A stretch of DNA of 64,000 nucleotides from contig NZ_FWFP01000003.1 in the NCBI RefSeq assembly GCF_900172215.1, forward strand, positions 248,001 through 312,000, given 5' to 3'. This document shows, piece after piece, positions 44,801-53,742 of the stretch (the stretch's first letter is position 1; every line of letters starts with the position of its first letter). Both the position numbers and the translations under genes were made by a program. The notes under the pieces are model-generated. The model was given only the letters and a program-made list of their open reading frames with translations, had not been told where the DNA came from and ran no database searches. The DNA comes from Ruegeria meonggei (lineage in GTDB: Bacteria; Pseudomonadota; Alphaproteobacteria; Rhodobacterales; Rhodobacteraceae).

Positions 44801-46422
44801 TGGACATTGGAACAATTTCACTGATCCTGATGGTCGCCCTGATCGTGCTTTTGGCGATTGGGATGCCATTGGGTCTGGCGTCTGCGTCGCTTGCGGTTCT
44901 GGTCCTGGTTCTGAAGTTCGAACCGACCCTTCTGTTGAATCCGTTTTCCTTCGGCGACGGAATGCTGACCGGACGCCCAGGAACTGGGCCGCTGTATATT
45001 CTGGCACAGAAAATATATGGGCTTTTAACGGATTACGTCCTCATATCCGTGCCGTTGTTCATTTTCATGGCATCCCTGCTGGAACGGTCCGGTATCGCCA
45101 AGGACATGTATTCCTCTCTGAATATCTGGCTGTCGCGCACACGGGGTGGGATCGCAATTGTCACCTCAATCATGGCGGTGATCATGGCGGCCATGTCCGG
45201 GATCATCGGGGGTGAGGTGGTTCTGCTGGGGCTGATCGCCCTGCCCCAGATGCTGCGGCTTGGGTACAATCAGAACCTGGCGATTGGGGTGATCTGCGCT
45301 TCGGGCTCATTGGGTACGATGATCCCGCCGTCGATTGTTCTTATTATCTATGGCCTGATCACCGAAACCTCGATCAAGTCGCTGTTCACCGCGTCCTTCA
45401 TCCCTGGCTTCATGCTGGCGTCGATGATCATCCTCTACATCGTGGTCCGTACCCGGCTGAACCCCGACGACGCCCCTTTGCCCGAACCGGACCCAAGCGA
45501 TCCCGAGCCCGTCGAAAAGCGCAAGCTGTTTGGTGCGTTCCTAAGCATCGTCGTCGCCGGGTTTTCGACAACGCTGTTTATCCGCGCGGCCTTTTTTGAG
45601 CTGTCGGGATCAAACGCTGCAAGTCAGGGTGAACCCGCCCGGCTTGGGACAATTGATCACCTGCCCTGGTTTGCGGGGATTACCATCGTCGCGCTGCTTC
45701 TGATCTTTTTTGTCTTTGGCAAAGAGCGCGCAAAGATCGGGTGGGACATGGGCAAAGGACTTGTTGCCCCGCTGGTCGTGATTGGCGTTGTTCTGGGATC
45801 GATCTATGGTGGGATTACCGGGATCACCGAGGCCGCCGGCATGGGGGCCTTTGCCGTTCTGGTCATTGCCTTCCTGCGTGGCGAAGGCTCGTTCGAGCTG
45901 GTGTGGGACAGTCTCATGCGCACGCTCAAATCCACGGGCACGATCATTTGGGTCACCATCGGGGCTGCGGCGTTGGCCGGTGCGTATACCATCGCCGGGG
46001 GGCCGCAATACGTGGCCGATCTGATCGTCGGGCAAGAGCTGCCGACAATGCTGGTTATTCTGGTGATGATGCTGATCCTTCTGTTCATGGGGGCCTTCAT
46101 GGACTGGGTCGGTATCGTACTGCTGATCATCCCGGTCTTCCTGCCCATCGTCCTGCGCCTGCCCATCGAAGAGATCGGCCTCATCGGGCAGCTGGAATCC
46201 AGCCAGGTGGCCATCTGGTTCGGGGTAGTTTTCTGCATGAACATGCAGGTCAGTTTCCTATCACCCCCGTTTGGCCCGGCCGCATTTTATCTCAAATCCG
46301 TGGCCCCGCCGCATATCAGTCTGACAGACATTTTTCGCGGCTTCCTGCCCTTCATTGGTATTCAGTTGGTGGCCCTGTCGATCCTGCTGATCTGGCCAAG
46401 CATAATTGCATTGCTGCTGTAG
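44800..46422 (+). CDS. TRAP transporter large membrane subunit (DctM), enlarged form
   Basis: The 540-residue protein has DctM features (GMPLGLASASLAVLVLV, SGIIGGEVVLLGLIALPQM, ASGSLGTMIPPSIVLIIYG). Usual DctM length is ~425-450; the extra ~100 residues lie in the middle (about 215-320), a polar loop with two added hydrophobic segments. Matching extension of the small subunit suggests the two co-evolved. It drives Na+-coupled uptake of the DctP-bound solute. Confidence 0.9.
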   Translation: MDIGTISLILMVALIVLLAIGMPLGLASASLAVLVLVLKFEPTLLLNPFSFGDGMLTGRPGTGPLYILAQKIYGLLTDYVLISVPLFIFMASLLERSGIAKDMYSSLNIWLSRTRGGIAIVTSIMAVIMAAMSGIIGGEVVLLGLIALPQMLRLGYNQNLAIGVICASGSLGTMIPPSIVLIIYGLITETSIKSLFTASFIPGFMLASMIILYIVVRTRLNPDDAPLPEPDPSDPEPVEKRKLFGAFLSIVVAGFSTTLFIRAAFFELSGSNAASQGEPARLGTIDHLPWFAGITIVALLLIFFVFGKERAKIGWDMGKGLVAPLVVIGVVLGSIYGGITGITEAAGMGAFAVLVIAFLRGEGSFELVWDSLMRTLKSTGTIIWVTIGAAALAGAYTIAGGPQYVADLIVGQELPTMLVILVMMLILLFMGAFMDWVGIVLLIIPVFLPIVLRLPIEEIGLIGQLESSQVAIWFGVVFCMNMQVSFLSPPFGPAAFYLKSVAPPHISLTDIFRGFLPFIGIQLVALSILLIWPSIIALLL

Positions 46423-46432
46423 GAGCCATCCA

Positions 46433-47383
46433 ATGCTGACACAGGACCAAATCTTACAGTTCCAAACCAACGGATATCTTGTGGTGCCTGATGTGATCCC
46501 CTCAGACATCCTTAAGGCGGTCAAAGACGAATATTCCGCTCTGCTCGACGGACTATATGACGGGTGGTATTCGCAAGGTCTGGTTGAAACACCCCCCGAC
46601 TTGCTGGATTTCTGGGGCAAGCTGCTGACCGCTTATCAGGCTGGCTGCGATTACTTTCAGCCGATGGACATTTCGCTGCCCGGTGACCGGATCATGGCAG
46701 ACACCCCGTTTCACATCGGCCCCGCCGTGTTTGACATGCTGACTGCAGACCCTCTTTTGGACGTTGTCGAATGTATTATCGGCCCCGAATTGACCAGCAA
46801 CCCGATACAGCATGTGCGCCTGAAACCGCCGGCCACGCAGTTATCCCAGGACGAGGTCCGTGCGCATATCACTGCAACCGACTGGCATCAGGACCGAGCC
46901 GTTGCGCTGGAAGAAGCGGATCGAACCGAGATGGTCACCGTCTGGATCGCGGTTAACGATGCCACCATAGACAACGGATGTCTGCAAGTGCTGCCGAAAA
47001 CAGCAGATCAGGATATCCTGCCCCACTGCGCCCGTACCCAGACCGGAATCGCAGACGGATTCATCGACGAACACAGCGCGGTACCGCTGCCGATAACGGC
47101 CGGGGGCGTCGTGTTGTTTCATCCACTTACGCCGCATGCTTCGCTGACCAACACCACTGATGCTTTTCGTTGGTCATTTGACATCCGTTACAGCGCAACC
47201 GGTCAACCCACGGGCCGAGGCCATTTCCCAGAGTTCGTGGCCCGATCCCGCACCAACCCAGAAACCGTATTGCGGGATTGGACCACCTGCAAAGCCCAAT
47301 GGGAAGCCGCCCGTACCCGCCTTGCGGGACTGGCGCATATAGACATTCACCGGTGGCGCTCGGATTCACCCTATTGCGCCTGA
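46433..47383 (+). CDS. Phytanoyl-CoA dioxygenase (PhyH) family Fe(II)/2-oxoglutarate oxygenase
   Basis: The 316-residue protein has the iron triad H152-x-D154 (DWHQDRA) and distal His235 (LTPHAS), and R246 (FRWSFDIRY) for 2-oxoglutarate. All catalytic residues are present. AGGAG before the ATG at 46433 fixes the start. It is 10 bp after dctM and 24 bp before a Gfo/Idh gene, so it belongs to the uptake/catabolic operon. It probably hydroxylates, demethylates or otherwise cleaves the imported compound; the substrate is not deducible. Confidence 0.87.
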   Translation: MLTQDQILQFQTNGYLVVPDVIPSDILKAVKDEYSALLDGLYDGWYSQGLVETPPDLLDFWGKLLTAYQAGCDYFQPMDISLPGDRIMADTPFHIGPAVFDMLTADPLLDVVECIIGPELTSNPIQHVRLKPPATQLSQDEVRAHITATDWHQDRAVALEEADRTEMVTVWIAVNDATIDNGCLQVLPKTADQDILPHCARTQTGIADGFIDEHSAVPLPITAGGVVLFHPLTPHASLTNTTDAFRWSFDIRYSATGQPTGRGHFPEFVARSRTNPETVLRDWTTCKAQWEAARTRLAGLAHIDIHRWRSDSPYCA

Positions 47384-47407
47384 AGGCCCACATTTCGGAG
47401 GAATGAT

Positions 47408-48403
47408 GTGAAACGTCTTCTTGTCGTCGGTGGCGGGCTGATCGGCATCCGCCATGTCCACGCCGCGCAGGCGCATCCGGATTGCGTTCTGGTCGGGCTT
47501 GCTGATCCGGACAGATCCATAAACACCGATGCCCCGCGTTTTGACGCGATGGAAGATGTCGATTGCCCCGTCGACGGTGTGATCATCGCCACACCAACAC
47601 ATCTGCACACAGCCCATGGCATACAAGCGGCCGAACGCGGGTGGCATATGCTGATCGAGAAACCTGTGGCAGGAACAATCGAAGACGCAAACCTGCTGGG
47701 CCAAGCGGTGGCCAGTGCGCAGGTGTCGTCGCTGGTGGGTCACCATCGCCGGTATCACAATTTGGTTCAGCATCTGAAATCCGTTCTGGCCGATGAGAGG
47801 ATCGGACAGGTCATCACCGTTTCGCTGATCTGGGCGATGCGCAAACCAGATGCCTATTTCGACCAAAACTGGCGCACATCTGGCGGTAGTCCGGTCATGA
47901 TCAACCTGGTGCATGATATTGATCTGCTGCGATTTGTGATCGGTGAGATTTCAGATGTTGCGGCATTGCGCGGATCATCTGTCCGAGGCAGCACACGGGT
48001 GGAAAGCGGTGCCGTTGCTTTGGCGTTTGAATGCGGTGCCACGGGGACGATCAGTTTTGCCGATACAGCGCCCAGCCCCTGGGGGTTCGAGGCGGGAATA
48101 GGCGAAAACCCCAACATCGGCACCACCGGGCAGGACATGATGTGGATCACGGGCACCAAGGGCGCGATCAGCTTTCCGTCGATGACCCTGTGGCACGGCG
48201 AAGACTGGGGCATACCCGCCCAGCAGATACCGCTGGAGCTGACCAGCAATCCGGGCCGACCGCTCGATGCTCAACTGGACCATTTTCTTGCGGTGATGGA
48301 CGGTGCAGACCCTTTGACGGACGTCGCGGACGCGGCGCAAACCCTGGCCGTTGCCATGAAGATCGAACAGGAACTGGCCGCTCAGAAAAATCGCCGAATG
48401 TAA
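47408..48403 (+). CDS. Gfo/Idh/MocA family oxidoreductase (1 of 4)
   Basis: The 331-residue enzyme has the Rossmann motif VVGGGLIGIRHVHAA and the family lysine in IEKPVAG. NLVHDIDLLRFVIGE supplies the usual catalytic D/H positions. These enzymes oxidise sugars, inositols or glycosides with NAD(P). It lies in the PhyH operon and is likely to act just before or after that oxygenation. Confidence 0.9.
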   Translation: MKRLLVVGGGLIGIRHVHAAQAHPDCVLVGLADPDRSINTDAPRFDAMEDVDCPVDGVIIATPTHLHTAHGIQAAERGWHMLIEKPVAGTIEDANLLGQAVASAQVSSLVGHHRRYHNLVQHLKSVLADERIGQVITVSLIWAMRKPDAYFDQNWRTSGGSPVMINLVHDIDLLRFVIGEISDVAALRGSSVRGSTRVESGAVALAFECGATGTISFADTAPSPWGFEAGIGENPNIGTTGQDMMWITGTKGAISFPSMTLWHGEDWGIPAQQIPLELTSNPGRPLDAQLDHFLAVMDGADPLTDVADAAQTLAVAMKIEQELAAQKNRRM

Positions 48404-48460
48404 CACTATGGGGCCTGATAAAGACCTCACACCGATCAACGAGACTTGGAAGGACACCCG

Positions 48461-49348
48461 ATGAGCAAACCGTCTATTGGATTTATCGGCTTGGGAATGA
48501 TGGGGGGGGCGATGGTCAACCGCCTGCAGGACCGCGGCTATGATGTCACCGTGTTGGGCAATCGGGATCGCACCTATTTGGATGCCGCCATTGCGCGCGG
48601 CGCGACCGAGGCTGCAACTGCCCGCGAACTGGCCGCTGCCAGCGACATCGTCATGCTATGTATGGGTACCTCGGAACAGGTCGAGGGGCGCATGCGCGGA
48701 CCGGACGGCGTGCTTGCCGGATTGCGAAAAGGCGCGGTAGTTATCGATTTCGGCACCTCTCTGCCCGGCAGCACAAAACAGCTTGCGGCTGAGGTATCCG
48801 AAACCGAGGGGCAATACTTGGATGCTCCGCTGGGGCGCACCCCGTCGCATGCGCTGGATGGTCAGCTCAACATCATGACCGCCGGTGACAAGGTGGCATT
48901 CGATGCGATAGAGCCGGTGCTGAAGGACCTTGGAGAAAACGTGTTCTACCTGGGTGCGTCAGGTTCTGGACACACGATCAAGTTGATCAACAATTTCTTT
49001 GGAATGACCGTGGCCAATGCCATGGCCGAAGCGTTTGCCATGGCGGATGTGGCCGGGGTCGAACGCGACCAGCTGTACGATGTCATGGCAGCGGGCCCAC
49101 TGCATTCGGGGATGATGGATTTTGTCAAAGCCTATGGCGTCGACAATGACCCCAACCAGCTTGCGTTTGCCATCAAGAACGCCGCCAAGGATCTGGGCTA
49201 TTACGCGCGCATGGCCGAAGAAAGTGGCGTCAACAGCGTCATGTCCACAGGCACCTTGGCTGCGCTAAGCGACGCACGCGATAGTGGGCAGGCAGACGAA
49301 ATGGTAAGCCAGATGGTCGACTATTACGCCAAACGGTTCCAAGGCTGA
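48461..49348 (+). CDS. Beta-hydroxyacid dehydrogenase, second copy, altered substrate loop
   Basis: The 295-residue protein has FIGLGMMGGAMVNRL and a catalytic lysine in GSGHTIKLINN. The substrate loop, normally D-x-P-V-S-G-G, is DAPLGRTPSHALDGQL, placing an arginine where the family has Ser-Gly-Gly. A GRT-type loop is known in the sulfolactaldehyde reductase YihU, so an anionic, non-carboxylate group may be bound. The ATG at 48461 is supported by AAGGA upstream. The next gene starts 3 bp later. Confidence 0.87.
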   Translation: MSKPSIGFIGLGMMGGAMVNRLQDRGYDVTVLGNRDRTYLDAAIARGATEAATARELAAASDIVMLCMGTSEQVEGRMRGPDGVLAGLRKGAVVIDFGTSLPGSTKQLAAEVSETEGQYLDAPLGRTPSHALDGQLNIMTAGDKVAFDAIEPVLKDLGENVFYLGASGSGHTIKLINNFFGMTVANAMAEAFAMADVAGVERDQLYDVMAAGPLHSGMMDFVKAYGVDNDPNQLAFAIKNAAKDLGYYARMAEESGVNSVMSTGTLAALSDARDSGQADEMVSQMVDYYAKRFQG

Positions 49349-49351
49349 CCT

Positions 49352-50233
49352 ATGGCTGTCGCTGCCAAATCCACGGCAGACCTGCCACGGCTGGGCATCT
49401 TATTGATGCTGCTGGCCTGGCTGGCGTTTTCCGTTGTGGACTTGGGTGCTAAGTGGCTGGCTGTAGCCGGCCTGCCAGCGGCACAGCTGGCGTTCATGCG
49501 ATACGCTGGCCACTTCGTGATCTCGGTTGGTGTGATCGCAAAAGGTGGCCTGGAGGCGGACCGATTCAAGACAGATCACCCCTGGCAATTGATCAGTCGG
49601 GCGATGCTGCTGATCTCGGCCACTGTTCTGAATTTCTACGCCTTACGGTTCCTACCGCTGACCGTGGTGTCGGCCATCATGTTTTCCAGCCCGGTGATCG
49701 TCTGTTTTCTGTCCTTTTTTGTGTTGAATGAAAGGGTTGGACCTTGGCGTTGGGCCGCAATTCTGCTGGGTTTTGTCGGCGTTCTGGTGGTGGTGCGTCC
49801 CTTTGGAACTGCTTTTCACCCAACCATGTTGCTGATCATCTACAACGCAACCGCGTTGGCTTTGTATTCGATCATGACGCGAAAGCTGTCCGGTATAGTT
49901 GCGGTTGATACCATGCAGTTCTACTTGGGCCTGACGGGCACATTTATTCTGCTGCCCTTTGCGGTGTGGTCGTGGATTCAGCCTGCCACAAACTGGGGCA
50001 TGGTCGTGCTGATCGGGCTGGGCGTTCTGGGCTGGGGCGGGCACCAATTGCTGACAAATGCGCACAGGTTCGGTACCGCCAATCAGTTGATGCCGTTCAC
50101 CTACTCGTTCCTGATCTATGTCGCCCTCTGGGGTTACCTGTTCTTTGGCACGGTACCCGACGGTGGTACCATTTCAGGAGCTTTGCTGATTATGTGCGCC
50201 GGGCTGATCATTTGGAAACGAGAACAGAGATGA
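49352..50233 (+). CDS. EamA/DMT family transporter
   Basis: The 293-residue protein has ten hydrophobic segments in two repeats, with FYALRFLPLTVVSAIMFSSPVIVCFLSFFVLNERVGPWRW typical of EamA domains. It overlaps the kinase gene by 4 bp. It could import or export a metabolite of the pathway. Confidence 0.88.
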   Translation: MAVAAKSTADLPRLGILLMLLAWLAFSVVDLGAKWLAVAGLPAAQLAFMRYAGHFVISVGVIAKGGLEADRFKTDHPWQLISRAMLLISATVLNFYALRFLPLTVVSAIMFSSPVIVCFLSFFVLNERVGPWRWAAILLGFVGVLVVVRPFGTAFHPTMLLIIYNATALALYSIMTRKLSGIVAVDTMQFYLGLTGTFILLPFAVWSWIQPATNWGMVVLIGLGVLGWGGHQLLTNAHRFGTANQLMPFTYSFLIYVALWGYLFFGTVPDGGTISGALLIMCAGLIIWKREQR

Positions 50234-51093
50234 CGCGTATTGCCTGCATCGGCGAGGCCATGATCGAATTGTCGATCACGCAGGCTGACGCGCAAGTTGG
50301 CGTCGCGGGTGACACGCTGAACACTGCCATTTATGCCAAACGTCTGGCTCCGGATCTGGAGGTTGACTACATCACGTGCCTCGGGGACGATCCGATGTCC
50401 CAGCGGATTTTCGACTTTATTTCTGATCACGGCATCGGCACCTCGGCCCTTGGCACGATCCCCGGCGCCTCGCCTGGCCTTTATGCCATTACAACGTCAG
50501 AGGCTGGTGAGCGCAGTTTCACCTATTGGCGCAGTGAATCCGCAGCCCGGAAACTGTTCGCGGATTGCGATTTTGGCGTTCTGGCCAAATATGACGCGCT
50601 GTACTTGTCGGGGATATCGGTGGCGATCCTGCCGCATCCGGTCAGGCTGGCACTTCTGGATTGGTTGGCAGCAAACCCTGTCAAACTGATCTACGACAGC
50701 AACTACAGACCCAAACTTTGGGACAGCGTTGAACATGCCCGGCTGGTCACGTCACTTTTGTGGCAAAGGGCAGATATCGCTTTGCCCTCAATCGATGACG
50801 AGATGACCTTGTTCGGTGAGACCGCTGATCAGGTGATCGACCGCTTTGCCAATCCTACCGTTGTCGGCGCTTTAAAACGCGGCGAAAAAGGCCCCCTTTC
50901 GATCGGCCAGATTGTCCGGCAATCCTATGCCCCTGTCGCCCATGTCGTCGATACAACCGCCGCCGGAGACAGCTTCAACGGTGGGTACTTGGCCGCTCTG
51001 CTGTCTGGGCGATCCCAGGAACAGGCACTTATGGCGGGGCACCAGATGGCCTCGGTCGTGGTGCAATACCGGGGCGCAATTATTCCCGAATAA
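50230..51093 (+). CDS. kdgK: 2-keto-3-deoxygluconate kinase (PfkB family)
   Basis: The 287-residue kinase starts MTRIACIGEAMIELS, contains GVAGDTLNTAIYAKRL and the PfkB C-terminal motif DTTAAGDSFNGGYLAALL with the catalytic Asp. This is the KdgK pattern: phosphorylation of KDG to KDPG, the last step supplied by this locus before an aldolase encoded elsewhere. The ATG at 50230 is within the EamA stop (ATGA). Its 3' end overlaps convergent uxuB by 14 bp. Confidence 0.87.
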   Translation: MTRIACIGEAMIELSITQADAQVGVAGDTLNTAIYAKRLAPDLEVDYITCLGDDPMSQRIFDFISDHGIGTSALGTIPGASPGLYAITTSEAGERSFTYWRSESAARKLFADCDFGVLAKYDALYLSGISVAILPHPVRLALLDWLAANPVKLIYDSNYRPKLWDSVEHARLVTSLLWQRADIALPSIDDEMTLFGETADQVIDRFANPTVVGALKRGEKGPLSIGQIVRQSYAPVAHVVDTTAAGDSFNGGYLAALLSGRSQEQALMAGHQMASVVVQYRGAIIPE

Positions 51094-52276
51094 GCGGTGC
51101 CAGGTCCTCGGCCCCAACAAGGGCCAAAAGCCCGGATGTTGGGTCTGCGCACTGCGCGGCTTGGGCGATCTGGGTTGATTTGGGATCGTTCAAAGACCGT
51201 CCCTGCGCCGTTTCCGAAACGCAATAGTCGATCCAGGTCCGCACGCCCTGAATGACGGGTTCTGATCCGGTTTCCCGCAGTGTTTCGATGAACCGGTATG
51301 GCACTTTTTGGCTGCCATCCATGGCTATCTGGTCCAGTCGATGCTGCAAATCCGGGTTCTCGAACCGCGCCATCAGAGCTGAGGCATAGCCCGGCACCTG
51401 GTCCTGAACCTGCTTTGGCAGCGTCGAACCCGCGTCGGCCATCAGCTGCCCAACAAGATTGCGCAGAGCCTGATCCCGGATGGCCTCGTGGACAAAGGTA
51501 TGGCCGCGGGCCAATCCTGCATAGGCCAGCAAAGAATGCGCGCCGTTTAGCATGCGCAGTTTGCGCAGCTCGTGCGGGGCAACATCGTGAACAATCTGGA
51601 CCCCAGGCCAATCCGGCCGGGTCCCGGCGAAACTATCCTCGATCACCCATTCTGAAAACGCCTCGGTCGGCACAGCCATAGGATCACCACAGATTGCCCG
51701 CACGGCGTCCGTTGTCGCAGGGGTAATCCGGTCGACCATCGCGTTCGGGACCCGCACGATGTCCCATTCGATGCTCAGCCCGGCGATCTGGGCAAAACGA
51801 AACACGGCCGCTTGCAGCGCCCTACCATTTTCAACACGATTATCGCAGCTCAGCACCGTTACAGGCCTCGTGCGTTCCGCAAGCCCATGTGCCAAAAAGC
51901 CGATCAAGGTCGAAGGTTTCTGCCCGCTCAGATCCGCGATGATCGCGGGATCGTGTTCATCAAGTTGCCCTGACGGCTCCAGGTGATAACCTTTCTCGGT
52001 GACAGTGGCCGAGATTACATCAGCGTCCTTCATAGCCCGAAGAACCGCCATCGGGTTTTCCGGCGCAACCAGCACGTCCTGCAAAACAGTGACTCGACGC
52101 ACGCCTTCACCATGCACGCACAGGTCATAATCAAATCCCTGTTTCGCCAGGCCGTCCCGGACCGCAGGTGAGCGCAGGCTGACACCCACCACATCCCAAC
52201 CGCCTGCCTGATCGGTGTAATCCAGCAAATGAGCACGCGCGAAATTACCCAAGCCAAAGTGGAGGATACGACCCAT
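51080..52276 (-). CDS. uxuB: Mannitol dehydrogenase family protein, probable fructuronate reductase
   Basis: The 398-residue polyol/uronate dehydrogenase has the NAD motif HFGLGNFARAHL near the start and the catalytic block LRKLRMLNGAHSLLAYAG with Lys, Asn and His. It reduces fructuronate to mannonate, judged from the adjacent uxaC and the nearby uxuA. It is somewhat shorter than E. coli UxuB (~486), so a polyol dehydrogenase cannot be excluded. It starts immediately after uxaC. Confidence 0.82.
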   Translation of the reverse strand: MGRILHFGLGNFARAHLLDYTDQAGGWDVVGVSLRSPAVRDGLAKQGFDYDLCVHGEGVRRVTVLQDVLVAPENPMAVLRAMKDADVISATVTEKGYHLEPSGQLDEHDPAIIADLSGQKPSTLIGFLAHGLAERTRPVTVLSCDNRVENGRALQAAVFRFAQIAGLSIEWDIVRVPNAMVDRITPATTDAVRAICGDPMAVPTEAFSEWVIEDSFAGTRPDWPGVQIVHDVAPHELRKLRMLNGAHSLLAYAGLARGHTFVHEAIRDQALRNLVGQLMADAGSTLPKQVQDQVPGYASALMARFENPDLQHRLDQIAMDGSQKVPYRFIETLRETGSEPVIQGVRTWIDYCVSETAQGRSLNDPKSTQIAQAAQCADPTSGLLALVGAEDLAPLIRE

Positions 52277-53641
52277 CTATGCCTCCAACCCGTAAACCCG
52301 ACGCGCCAGATCCGTTGTCAGTAACCGTGACAGATGTTCCGCGCTGTCGCGCCCGAAATAGCCTTTTTCAACTTGTCGCGCCAAATGGAGCGCAACGCCG
52401 CGGCGCCACAAATCGTGACGCGCCGGGATCGACAAAAAGGCCCGTGTGTCGTCATTAAATCCCGCCAGGTTAAAATACCCTGCTGTTTCAACCACCTGAT
52501 CAAAGTAACGCGCTATCCCCGCGGGGCTGTCGTGGAACCACCAGGGTGGACCAATCCTGAGGCACGGCCAGTGCCCCGCCATCGGGGCCAGTTCGCGCGC
52601 ATATGTTCCTTCGTCCAGCGTGAACAGAATGATGCGCAAGTCTGGTTCGTTACCAACCCGGTTCAGCAAAGCCTCAAGGCCCCGTACCCAATCCATCGCG
52701 ATGGGGATATCCGCGCCTTTGTCGCGCCCGAAATCCTGCATCACCGCTGTATTTGTATTGCGCTTGCTACCAGCGTGGATTTGCATGGTCAGGCCGTCCT
52801 CGACCGACATCTGCGCCATCTCGATCAGCATATGACCATAGAATTGCTGTGCGTCTTCAGGCGTTCCTTGCTGTTGCCGCAGACGTTGAAACAGTTTGTC
52901 TGGGTCGTCCAACCACTCTGTATGGACCAGTTCGATGCCGTGATCCGTCGCAGTTGCCCCCATCTGAATGAAAAACTGGCGGCGCAGGCGTAAAGCCTCA
53001 AGATATCCTTGGTAGTTGCCCGTATCGCACCCGGTCAGAGCCCCAAGCTGTTTGAGGTTCGCTGCAAAACTCGGATCGGCCCCGTCCAACACACCATCGG
53101 GGCGAAAGGTCGGAACAACGCGCCCGTTCCAGCCGCTTTCCCTGATCTCAGCGTGATGCGACAGCGTATCCAGCGCGGAATCCGTTGTGGCCAGTACCTC
53201 GATGTTGAACTGGTCGAACAAAGCCCGCGGGCGGAAGGCGTCCTGTGTCAGACAATCGGCGATCTGGTCATAGATATCATTCGCAGTTTCAGGCGATAAA
53301 TCCTGTGTTATCCCCAACGTTTCTCGCAACACGTAGCTGATCCAGATACGCGAGGGCGTTCCCAGAAACAGATCCCAATGCCGGGCGAATAACCTGAGAA
53401 CCTGGCGCGGATCGGCGGTGTGCCCCTTAGGTCCGACGCCAAGCTCGTGCAAGGGAACACCCTGCGAATACAGCATCCGAAACACGTAGTGATCCGGCAC
53501 CACCAACAGCTCGGCCGGGTTTGAAAAGGGCACGTCCCTGGCAAACCATTCGGGGTCGCAATGCCCATGCGGAGAAACAATCGGCAGTTCCTTGATGCCC
53601 TGGTAAAGCCCGTCAGTCAAATCCGATAATTGTCCCGCCAT
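52277..53641 (-). CDS. uxaC: Glucuronate isomerase
   Basis: The 454-residue amidohydrolase-fold enzyme has metal-binding HGH in IVSPHGHCDPEWF (H25, H27) and the terminal WWFHDSPAGIARYFDQV and GFNDDTRAFLSIPARHD segments of uronate isomerases. It converts glucuronate to fructuronate (or galacturonate to tagaturonate). The ATG at 53639-53641 has GAGG upstream; a longer reading from 53695 has no such site. First gene of the uxaC-uxuB operon. Confidence 0.9.
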   Translation of the reverse strand: MAGQLSDLTDGLYQGIKELPIVSPHGHCDPEWFARDVPFSNPAELLVVPDHYVFRMLYSQGVPLHELGVGPKGHTADPRQVLRLFARHWDLFLGTPSRIWISYVLRETLGITQDLSPETANDIYDQIADCLTQDAFRPRALFDQFNIEVLATTDSALDTLSHHAEIRESGWNGRVVPTFRPDGVLDGADPSFAANLKQLGALTGCDTGNYQGYLEALRLRRQFFIQMGATATDHGIELVHTEWLDDPDKLFQRLRQQQGTPEDAQQFYGHMLIEMAQMSVEDGLTMQIHAGSKRNTNTAVMQDFGRDKGADIPIAMDWVRGLEALLNRVGNEPDLRIILFTLDEGTYARELAPMAGHWPCLRIGPPWWFHDSPAGIARYFDQVVETAGYFNLAGFNDDTRAFLSIPARHDLWRRGVALHLARQVEKGYFGRDSAEHLSRLLTTDLARRVYGLEA

Positions 53642-53691
53642 TGCCCCTCTTTCATATGTCTCTGCACATGTTAACATTCTTTTTGCCGCCC

Positions 53692-53706
53692 GCATCTTTT
53701 CGATGC
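53692..53706. promoter_or_regulatory. Small palindrome in the uxaC / Gfo-Idh divergent gap
   Basis: GCATC (53692-53696), TTTTC, GATGC (53702-53706) is a perfect 5-bp-arm inverted repeat centred in the 101-bp gap between divergent operons. Such a position suits a shared operator; the arms are short, so chance is possible. Confidence 0.3.
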
Positions 53707-53742
53707 AAAATCAGGCGATAAAATGCGTGACCGGGGGGAACG

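Noticed and set aside
45741..46439. 232-residue plus-strand ORF inside the TRAP large subunit gene
   Set aside because: It is a frame-shifted shadow of dctM; the dctM frame has clear membrane segments and family motifs, while this one is low-complexity Gly/Arg-rich.
53642..53695. N-terminal extension of UxaC by 18 codons
   Set aside because: No ribosome-binding site was seen at 53695, and the ATG at 53641 has GAGG at good spacing.
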